Below are positions 58,231 to 64,000 of a DNA stretch of 64,000 bases, in pieces (the first letter of the stretch is position 1; each line of letters starts with the position of its first letter). The position numbers and the translations under genes are program-made. Under the pieces are notes generated by a model. The model did not search any database. It was not told the origin of the DNA and saw only the letters and a list, made by a program, of their open reading frames with translations. Source of the stretch: Salipaludibacillus sp. LMS25. Lineage in GTDB: Bacteria; Bacillota; Bacilli; Bacillales; Salisediminibacteriaceae. The stretch covers positions 1-64,000 of the forward strand of contig NZ_CP093299.1 in NCBI RefSeq assembly GCF_024362805.1, given 5' to 3'.

Positions 58231-58764
58231 TTAGTCTTTGTAAAATTTAAGCAGAAGGGCTACTTCTCCTGCTCCCATATCCAACTTCTTAGCTATTTCT
58301 TGCTCTGTATACCCTTGTTTATTTAACGATAAAACTTTTGAGGTATCTGATGGTTCGACACTGACCTCCTTTTCTGAAGAGGGAAGAGGAGGTTCATACT
58401 CAGCGTATTTTGTATCACTAGCTTCTTCAATTGGCTCGTTCACGTCTTCTTTAACATTCGTGCCATGGAGCTCGTCCACTTCGTCAGAGAAAGCTGGGGA
58501 AGACCCTGTTTCTTTTTCTTCAAATGAAAGTTTTGGCGTGACCGGTGTCGCTTTAACAGAGGGGGTTAAATGAGCCATACGCCTTGCCAGCCTTTCGTTA
58601 TTGTCTTTCATTTCTGTCGTATAAGAAATAAGCAGATCTTCCATTTCTTTTAACGTCTTTTCTTTATCAAGTGGTTTTTGATTATCTAAACGCTGAAACA
58701 ACACGACGATGATAAAGAAGCTGATTAAATGTAAAAACAGACTAATGATGACTAAATAAATCAT
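58231..58764 (-). CDS. swrB: SwrB-like flagellar/swarming protein (YlxL)
   Basis: Bitopic membrane protein of 177 residues: an N-terminal membrane helix (about 3-24), a coiled-coil/acidic linker (40-125) and a C-terminal helix-turn-helix-like segment (YTEQEIAKKLDMGAGEVALLLKFY). The position last in the fla/che block, after sigD, before rpsB, matches swrB (ylxL) of B. subtilis, where it promotes type III export in flagellar assembly. The sequence is poorly conserved, so assignment leans on context. No clear terminator lies between it and rpsB. Confidence 0.8.
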   Translation of the reverse strand: MIYLVIISLFLHLISFFIIVVLFQRLDNQKPLDKEKTLKEMEDLLISYTTEMKDNNERLARRMAHLTPSVKATPVTPKLSFEEKETGSSPAFSDEVDELHGTNVKEDVNEPIEEASDTKYAEYEPPLPSSEKEVSVEPSDTSKVLSLNKQGYTEQEIAKKLDMGAGEVALLLKFYKD

Positions 58765-58779
58765 TGCTAACTCCTTTTA

Positions 58780-59100
58780 CTACCAGGATGCGTCGAATTG
58801 AACGCCCTTATAAGGGTGTTTAACGACTTTTTCATCTTCTTCACCTTTATTTTGTTTCCGCTGTCCATCAGGCTGGTGACTATGACCTTTTCCTGACTCA
58901 GCATCCGCGTCCAAACGGTTTTTTTCTTTAAATTCCGTTTCAGTCACAGTCTTTTTTTGCTTGATATCTTTTTCTTCTTGCGCTTGTGCCATATGCTCTT
59001 GGGCAACCATTGACCGCTGCTGCATTTGGTCTTGAATCTTACCGGCAGTTTGTGTTCTCGGTAACGCGACTTGCATTTCAATTGACCGAAGTCCACTCAT
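58780..59100 (-). CDS. conserved small protein of the flagellar operon
   Basis: A 106-residue hydrophilic protein without membrane segment: MSGLRSIEMQVALPRTQ, then a Gln/Met-rich helix, a highly charged Lys/Glu middle, and a C-terminal HPYKG motif (KHPYKGVQFDASW). I recall similar uncharacterised proteins with an N-terminal PRTQ and a C-terminal HPYKG next to DUF342 and sigD genes in other Firmicutes. No function is assigned. The ATG (59100) has AGGAGG 7 bases upstream; the frame extends 17 codons. It ends 16 bases before swrB. Confidence 0.75.
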   Translation of the reverse strand: MSGLRSIEMQVALPRTQTAGKIQDQMQQRSMVAQEHMAQAQEEKDIKQKKTVTETEFKEKNRLDADAESGKGHSHQPDGQRKQNKGEEDEKVVKHPYKGVQFDASW

Positions 59101-59176
59101 TGAAATTCCTCCTGTCCGCTTGAGAATCCTCTGTTTCATTTTAGTTATCACTCACTATATCATGATCTCTTCTAAG

Positions 59177-60550
59177 TTATAATGGTTCAAACGAAATTTC
59201 ACTGCGATCGAGTTTAAAGAGAACATGCTCATGTGTTGTGACAATTTTTCTTCTATATTTACCAAAATGTAAATCTGTATTTGGGTGAATCGCTTTAATA
59301 ATTCGGATTTCAGCTTGGTCTTGATTTTCGAATAATTCTTTTATTTCATCCAACTTATCTTTTGCACTATTTAACTCTTTGTTAGCATCCATTAAGGAAT
59401 TTTTTATTTTTAATTTCATCACCTTTTCTTTGGCAGTTAAGGGCGATGTTCTTTCTTTGTCCACGATTTTTTTCAGTAGCACACCTAACTTTTGTGTACT
59501 TTCTTGTGCATTAAGCATTTGTGTTTTATATTTACCTTCAAGGGTAACTGCTTCCTTACTTACACCTAGGAAAAGGGTGGTTGGAGTATTCATATGATTG
59601 CCTACCTCGTTTACTTCAATGCCTTTTCCAGAGGAGATAGACCCACCCACAATATTACCTCTATTTTGATTGCAGTAAACAAAGCCATGTGCTTTAACAG
59701 TGCTGTGTAAAATAGATTTAGTGACTTTCACATCTCCACCAGCAGCGATGTTAGCCTGATTTAAAAATGACGTTTCCACATCACCTTCTGCAGATATTAT
59801 CCCTCCCCCTTGGGCAACGACCCCTTGTTGAATGAATATAGAGCCTCCTGCTTCTAAAACTGCCACTTCTACTGAACCATGTACCCTTATATCTCCTTGA
59901 GCCTTAATTTCAAAACCAGAAGGGACATTTCCTCTAATGTTAACATTACCAATGAAGTCAATATTTCCAACTTTCATGTCTACATCCCCATTAACCTCGT
60001 AAATCGGGAAAACATGAATCACTTTCGGTTCAACAGATACTTGTCCATCAATCGTTGAAAATATTTCAAGTCCATCAACTCGAGTGTTTTTCCCCGGTCG
60101 AAGCTTTAGATCCCGCCCCGGCTTCGCTTTGACTTCTTCACCATACACATTAACACCATTTTTCTCTTCAGTCACCTCTATTTTCTTTCCGACCAATTCA
60201 CCATTTTCAACAGAAGGTATTTCAATGACTTTCTTTAAATTGACATCTTCTTCCTCATGGTGTGCTGTTTCTTCCTCATCTTGCAAATCGTCCAAAATAG
60301 ACCAAATGTATGCATTTTCACCATCAATAGGATCAAGTCCTTTAGCAATGGTGGTGGGTAAGGCCACAGTTCCAGCTACAATTTTCTCAATGGTTTCTTC
60401 AAATAGCCCATATGTAACACCATTTTCTTTAACAAATTTTTTTAAGTCTTCCGCAGTAAGTTCTTCAGGTAATGGCTGTAACTGATTTAATTTTGCCGAC
60501 ATTTTATCTCTACTTATATCTATAGCTAATACTTCGTGTAAGTCTTCCAT
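59177..60550 (-). CDS. fapA: FapA-like DUF342 flagellar assembly protein
   Basis: A 457-residue cytosolic protein with an N-terminal domain, a central right-handed beta-helix rich in Gly/Val repeats (DVDMKVGNIDFIGNVNIRG, GFEIKAQGDIRVHGSVE, about 190-330), then a coiled-coil (about 345-420). DUF342/FapA proteins occur in flagellar operons and are linked to flagellar assembly, MinC-like beta-helix fold; function in Bacillus is not established. The ATG follows GAGGGGGG. The 221-base gap before it includes the sigD terminator, so it may rely on read-through or its own promoter. Confidence 0.8.
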   Translation of the reverse strand: MEDLHEVLAIDISRDKMSAKLNQLQPLPEELTAEDLKKFVKENGVTYGLFEETIEKIVAGTVALPTTIAKGLDPIDGENAYIWSILDDLQDEEETAHHEEEDVNLKKVIEIPSVENGELVGKKIEVTEEKNGVNVYGEEVKAKPGRDLKLRPGKNTRVDGLEIFSTIDGQVSVEPKVIHVFPIYEVNGDVDMKVGNIDFIGNVNIRGNVPSGFEIKAQGDIRVHGSVEVAVLEAGGSIFIQQGVVAQGGGIISAEGDVETSFLNQANIAAGGDVKVTKSILHSTVKAHGFVYCNQNRGNIVGGSISSGKGIEVNEVGNHMNTPTTLFLGVSKEAVTLEGKYKTQMLNAQESTQKLGVLLKKIVDKERTSPLTAKEKVMKLKIKNSLMDANKELNSAKDKLDEIKELFENQDQAEIRIIKAIHPNTDLHFGKYRRKIVTTHEHVLFKLDRSEISFEPL

Positions 60551-60734
60551 CTGAATCCCCCCTCTTTTATTCTAAATATGACCTTAAACAGTTATGTTTC
60601 GATTATCTGATCGTGCGTCAAAATCGATGCCATCTATAGTCATCCACAAAATGAACATGAGGCTATCTCGTAATGACGCACTATCTATTAAGAAATGAGA
60701 GTTATCTCTACTCCCCTGGAGGTATTAATCCGTG

Positions 60735-60773
60735 TACAAAAAAACGAAGACACTGCCGAGTAACATCTTCGTT
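60735..60773 (-). terminator. intrinsic terminator at the end of sigD
   Basis: Minus strand AACGAAGA / TCTTCGTT hairpin (loop with further partial pairing) followed by TTTTTTGTAC. The upstream arm starts inside the sigD stop codon. Confidence 0.75.
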
Positions 60774-61554
60774 ATGAAAGGAAATCGCTAACTTTATTCT
60801 TCAATTTTTGTTGAAGCTTGAAAATGGTTTTAGAGTGAATTTGTGAAATTCTAGAGGTAGATAAATTCAACGCTTCACCAATTTCAGTTAGCGTAAATTC
60901 TTCAAAATAAAATAAGGAAATGACAAGCTGTTCGTTGTGGTTTAACGTTTTTAAAATTTCTGCCAGCTCTTCATATACCGCTTTCTTTCCGAGTGTCTCT
61001 TCAGGAGTAAGTGTATGCTGATCCACAATTGTCGATGAGTAGGTATCATTTTTCTCTGAATCTTGGGTAGGTTCATCAATAGATAATAAATTGGAGAAAA
61101 AAGATTCATTCATCGTATGAACAACATCTTCCTCTTTTAACCCTAACTCTTCTGCCACTTCTGCTGGTGAAACGTTTCTTCCGTGTTTTTGCTCTAGCGC
61201 TTCTATTGCTGCATCAATTTTTTTAGACCTGTCACGGACCGATCTCGGAAGCCAATCTTCCTGTCTTAACCCATCGATAATAGCTCCACGAACACGAAAT
61301 GAGGCATACGTATCAAATTTTAATTCCCGTCCTGGGTCGAATTTTTCTAAGGCGTCATAGAGACCGATTAACCCGTGACTTCTAAGGTCCTCAATTTGTA
61401 CACTGCGTGGTAAATTTGCACTTATTCTCTGAACATGAAATTCCACAAGGTGCAAGTAGGCTTCGACTAACCGGTCACCTGAGACGGGGTCTCGTTCTGT
61501 CTGCCAACGCTTCCATTCATTCTCCAACGTCGGTGCTTCTTTTGCTCGGGGCAT
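60772..61554 (-). CDS. sigD: flagellar/motility sigma factor sigma-D (FliA/WhiG family)
   Basis: Directs transcription of late flagellar, chemotaxis and autolysin genes. The 260-residue protein has region 2 (LEKFDPGRELKFDTYASFRVRG), the DGLRQEDWLPRSVRD link, and region 4 with LNHNEQLVISLFYFEEFTLTEIGEALNLSTSRISQIHSK. The ATG follows AGGAGGAG. It comes after the 114-residue membrane protein rather than directly after cheD. Confidence 0.97.
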   Translation of the reverse strand: MPRAKEAPTLENEWKRWQTERDPVSGDRLVEAYLHLVEFHVQRISANLPRSVQIEDLRSHGLIGLYDALEKFDPGRELKFDTYASFRVRGAIIDGLRQEDWLPRSVRDRSKKIDAAIEALEQKHGRNVSPAEVAEELGLKEEDVVHTMNESFFSNLLSIDEPTQDSEKNDTYSSTIVDQHTLTPEETLGKKAVYEELAEILKTLNHNEQLVISLFYFEEFTLTEIGEALNLSTSRISQIHSKTIFKLQQKLKNKVSDFLS

Positions 61555-61599
61555 AGAAATACTCCTCCTGTTCGGTCGTTAATTCTCAACGCGAAAAGT

Positions 61600-61944
61600 T
61601 TACTTCTGTTCACTTTTTTGAACATCGTAACTCACTTCGTTATCAGCATCCGCAGCTTCAGATTCTTCTGTAATAGGGTTCTCCGAGAACTCCTGCTCCA
61701 TTTTAATAATGTCGTCAATATACTGATCTGTTGAATCCTCTTCTTCTAGAGTGACTTTTTCAGGTCTCGTTGATACAACAAATTCCCAGATAGCATGAAA
61801 AATAAATCCAAGACCAGCTCCTGCAACTAGTCCTATGATGGCTCTAAATAGCGAAACAGGCCATAAATTGGTCGTAAGAGACGCAGTGAATACAATAGCA
61901 AAACTTATAATAGAAAAGAACAGCACAACGTTCATTTTGGTCAT
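61600..61944 (-). CDS. small membrane protein of the che-sigD operon
   Basis: Unrecognised 114-residue protein: two hydrophobic helices (about 6-24 and 29-56) followed by a very acidic soluble tail (about 60-114, EEEDSTDQYIDDI, then many Glu/Asp). The ATG overlaps the cheD stop (ATGA), so it is translationally coupled and very probably real. In B. subtilis cheD is followed directly by sigD, so this gene is additional. A role near the flagellar or chemoreceptor membrane is only guessed from context. Confidence 0.8.
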   Translation of the reverse strand: MTKMNVVLFFSIISFAIVFTASLTTNLWPVSLFRAIIGLVAGAGLGFIFHAIWEFVVSTRPEKVTLEEEDSTDQYIDDIIKMEQEFSENPITEESEAADADNEVSYDVQKSEQK

Positions 61945-62429
61945 ACTTGAACCACACCTTTATTAACGGTTCTAATCTCTAGGAGGCTGGTCATCGGATC
62001 AAATTCGATCGTCCGCCCACTGCTTCCTCCTACATCTTCATAAACGATAGGAATTTTTAATTTTTCAAGAATAAGTTTAACGGCCTCCACATTACGCGGA
62101 CCAATTCTCATCGCTTCATTATTAGATGAAAATTTAAACATTTGGGCGCCCCCTGCGATTTTCGCTTTTATCCGATATTTCGCAACCCCTTCTTTTGATA
62201 GGATATCCATCAAGTCATTTATGGCGGTATCAGCATATTTGGCACGATTCAGTAACCCCGCACGTGCATATGAGGAGTCTGGCAACATAATATGTGCCAT
62301 GCCAGAAATATTTATTTTTTCATCATAGAGAATGATACCTACACACGAACCTAAGCCAGACGTCCGAATGGTTTGAGGGGGTTTGGCAATATTCAAATCA
62401 GCCATCCCCACTTTTACTACCTCACCCAT
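61941..62429 (-). CDS. cheD: chemoreceptor glutamine deamidase CheD
   Basis: Deamidates Gln residues of methyl-accepting receptors and cooperates with CheC in adaptation. The 162-residue protein has Cys29 (SGLGSCVG) and His46 (MAHIMLP) as the expected catalytic pair. It overlaps cheC by 8 bases, with GGAG upstream of the ATG. Confidence 0.97.
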   Translation of the reverse strand: MGEVVKVGMADLNIAKPPQTIRTSGLGSCVGIILYDEKINISGMAHIMLPDSSYARAGLLNRAKYADTAINDLMDILSKEGVAKYRIKAKIAGGAQMFKFSSNNEAMRIGPRNVEAVKLILEKLKIPIVYEDVGGSSGRTIEFDPMTSLLEIRTVNKGVVQV

Positions 62430-63063
62430 CTAACGGAACTCCTAAAGCTTGAAGGATTTTGTTTAACGATTCCGGATCAGGTAAAAGGAAGAAATGCCCC
62501 TTTGATCTAACAGTATCATCGTTGTTTTTTTCGTTGATCTCGGTATCTATAACAATGGCGTAATCGCCAGCACGTGAAAGTTCCACAAGTCCGAAAGATA
62601 AAATGGCTGTCGTCATATCTACCGCAATGGCCGGTGGTGTAGGTTGTAAATTTAATTTCGTAAAATCAGATAACGCTGATAAATATGAGCCAGCAAGAAT
62701 ATTTCCTACTTCGTTTAATGCAGAGGATGCCATCTCATTCAAAGGTTCGTCTGAAAAGTCAATAGAAGGATCTCCTGTTAACTGCTGGATAAAACGACTG
62801 GCTTCATTAACAGGCAACATAAAGAACATATTTCCTGGTGCATCTCCCTCAATGAGGAGAAAAACAGCCGCCACCACTGTCTCTTCTCCACCGACGGTAT
62901 CACCAATTTCTTTAAAAGGTACGACTCTAACTGCAGGAACATTCATATCGATTGTCTTATTAAGCATTTGTGAAAGGGCCGTAGCGGCATTACCTGCCCC
63001 AATATTGCCAACTTCCCTTAAAATATCCAAATACTGCGGGCCAATTTTGCTCAAATCTATCAT
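62422..63063 (-). CDS. cheC: CheY-P phosphatase CheC
   Basis: Dephosphorylates CheY-P and forms a feedback complex with CheD. The 213-residue protein has two ExxN sites: Glu17/Asn20 (EVGNIGAGNAATALS) and Glu118/Asn121 (NEVGNILAGSYLSALSD). Longer than Thermotoga CheX-like relatives, typical for Bacillus CheC. The ATG overlaps the cheW stop (ATGA). Confidence 0.97.
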   Translation of the reverse strand: MIDLSKIGPQYLDILREVGNIGAGNAATALSQMLNKTIDMNVPAVRVVPFKEIGDTVGGEETVVAAVFLLIEGDAPGNMFFMLPVNEASRFIQQLTGDPSIDFSDEPLNEMASSALNEVGNILAGSYLSALSDFTKLNLQPTPPAIAVDMTTAILSFGLVELSRAGDYAIVIDTEINEKNNDDTVRSKGHFFLLPDPESLNKILQALGVPLDG

Positions 63064-63539
63064 TTTACTTGACCTTCGATATCTTGTAATTCATTCATTT
63101 CTTCAGCATTCAATACTTTATCAAGGTTAAGTAAGATTAATAACCTTTTTTCTAACTTTGCCACACCACGGATATACTCGGCTTCTAAACCACCTACGAC
63201 TTCCGGTGGCGGTTCAACGGCACTTTTCGGAATGTCGATCACGTCATTCGCCGCATCAACGACTAGACCAACCTCCATATTCCCTACTGTCACAATGATA
63301 ACTCGCGTTGTTTCTGAATGGTTAATACCTTCAATATTAAATCGCTTCCTTAAGTCAATAATCGGTGTTACCACCCCACGGAGATTGATGACTCCTTCAA
63401 CAAAATCAGGTGTACTGGGAACCCTCGTAATATATTGAACTCTTTCAATGGAACGAACTTGTTCAACTTCTACACCATATTCTTCATCTTTCAATTGAAA
63501 TACAATGACTTTCATATCATCCATGACTGCTTCGCTCAT
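63060..63539 (-). CDS. cheW: chemotaxis coupling protein CheW
   Basis: Couples receptors to CheA. The 159-residue protein has a single CheW domain (VIVFQLKDEEYGVEVEQV, then GVINLRGVVTPIIDLRKRF). The ATG follows GGGAGGG by 7 bases and lies 57 bases after the cheA stop. Confidence 0.97.
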   Translation of the reverse strand: MSEAVMDDMKVIVFQLKDEEYGVEVEQVRSIERVQYITRVPSTPDFVEGVINLRGVVTPIIDLRKRFNIEGINHSETTRVIIVTVGNMEVGLVVDAANDVIDIPKSAVEPPPEVVGGLEAEYIRGVAKLEKRLLILLNLDKVLNAEEMNELQDIEGQVK

Positions 63540-63596
63540 TGTCTAGCCCTCCCTGTTTGGTTAAGTTGATAACATTTCTTTAGTAACAGATCTCAC

Positions 63597-64000
63597 CTAT
63601 TTGATTAATGAGTTACAATCTATAATTAAGGCAACTTGTCCGTTTCCAAGTATGGTAGCCCCAGATATAGCAAACACATTTGTTAAATAGTCACCTAATG
63701 ATTTTAAGACAATTTCCTGTTGACCAATAAACGAATTGACGACTAGCGCAGCCATTTTTTCACCTTTTCGCACGATGACAATCGAATAAAAGTCATCTTC
63801 CTCTTTTGTAACTGGTACATCAAAAAACTCTGTTAAATCAAGTAGTGGGACAACACTTCCACGGAAATCAATCACTTTTTGATTATGAGCAGCCATGATG
63901 TCATCTTTCTTAATAATGGCTGTTTCAATGATCGAGGAAAGCGGTATTGCATAAATTTCTTTTTGAATCTCAACTAACATAACCGAAATAATTGATAGTG
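63597..64000 (-). CDS. cheA: chemotaxis histidine kinase CheA, C-terminal part (cut by window edge)
   Basis: The frame stays open to the window edge, and the segment LSIISVMLVEIQKEIYAIPL is a typical beginning of the regulatory P5 (CheW-like) domain of CheA, so this is the last 133 or so codons of cheA, not a small separate CheW. The Met at 63980 is an internal residue. It contains VVPLLDLTEFF and GNGQVALIID, and ends in a normal stop. The kinase domains lie outside the window. Confidence 0.93.
   Translation of the reverse strand, partial: LSIISVMLVEIQKEIYAIPLSSIIETAIIKKDDIMAAHNQKVIDFRGSVVPLLDLTEFFDVPVTKEEDDFYSIVIVRKGEKMAALVVNSFIGQQEIVLKSLGDYLTNVFAISGATILGNGQVALIIDCNSLIK

Noticed and set aside
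62603..63130. 175-codon plus-strand frame opposite cheC
   Set aside because: It is antisense to cheC and the end of cheW and resembles no protein family.
63597..63980. Separate second CheW protein starting at 63980
   Set aside because: The frame continues upstream to the window edge with the typical CheA P5 lead-in, and there is no ribosome site before the Met.

Overview
The window is a stretch of the core chromosome of an endospore-forming Bacillaceae species, probably from the alkaliphile/halophile side of the family. This rests on spoVS, spoVFA/B, spoIIIE and ymxH-type sporulation genes, Bacillus-specific genes (polC, rny, rnjB, ymdB, tepA, swrB), the Bacillus subtilis-like gene order from cheW to ymdB, modest G+C, frequent TTG/GTG starts with strong AGGAGG sites, and a very acidic extracytoplasmic linker in RodZ. 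The lineage beyond family level is an inference. Every gene I accept lies on the minus strand, so transcription runs from high to low coordinates. I see no phage, insertion sequence with a transposase, CRISPR array, rRNA or tRNA.

Layout in transcription order. 64000-58231: the end of the fla/che operon (cheA C-terminus, cheW, cheC, cheD, a small membrane protein, sigD, a FapA-like DUF342 protein, a small conserved protein, swrB). 58068-55522: rpsB, tsf, pyrH and frr (translation and UMP kinase). 54460-43947: uppS, cdsA, dxr, rseP, proS, polC (isoprenoid and lipid precursors, site-2 protease, replication). 43691-36070: rimP, nusA, ylxR, ylxQ, infB, ylxP, rbfA, truB, ribF, rpsO (the nusA-infB translation block). 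35821-31002: pnp, ylxY, mlpA, ymxH. 30515-25685: dpaA-dpaB (dipicolinate) and asd-dapG-dapA, which together make the lysine/diaminopimelate/dipicolinate precursors of wall and spore. 25261-22474: rnjB, tepA, ylzJ. 22339-13607: spoIIIE, a GntR regulator, the M16 pair ymfF-ymfH, ymfI (EF-P modification), ymfJ, ymfK, rodZ. 12507-9069: pgsA, cinA and a DEAD-box helicase. 8835-4061: recA, rny, ymdB, spoVS. 3216-606: a two-subunit 2-oxoacid:ferredoxin oxidoreductase. Positions 1-515 hold nothing I can name.

Regulation visible in the DNA: a consensus sigma-A promoter for recA with a LexA/DinR operator at the start point; a near-consensus cre (CcpA) box in the leader of the ferredoxin oxidoreductase operon; promoters for rny, rpsB, rpsO, rnjB, asd and spoIIIE; a structured rpsO leader; and about twenty intrinsic terminators that divide the block into operons.

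The least explained component is a family of dispersed intergenic repeats. Two nearly identical 158-bp fold-back elements (18743, 54635), one internally deleted inverted copy (30764), and four related 88-120-bp modules (3807, 7414, 14825, 18906) all lie between operons, each on the distal side of an intrinsic terminator. They look like a non-autonomous mobile or REP/MITE-like family. The rest is well-known housekeeping content, and I do not see a convincing new multi-gene system.
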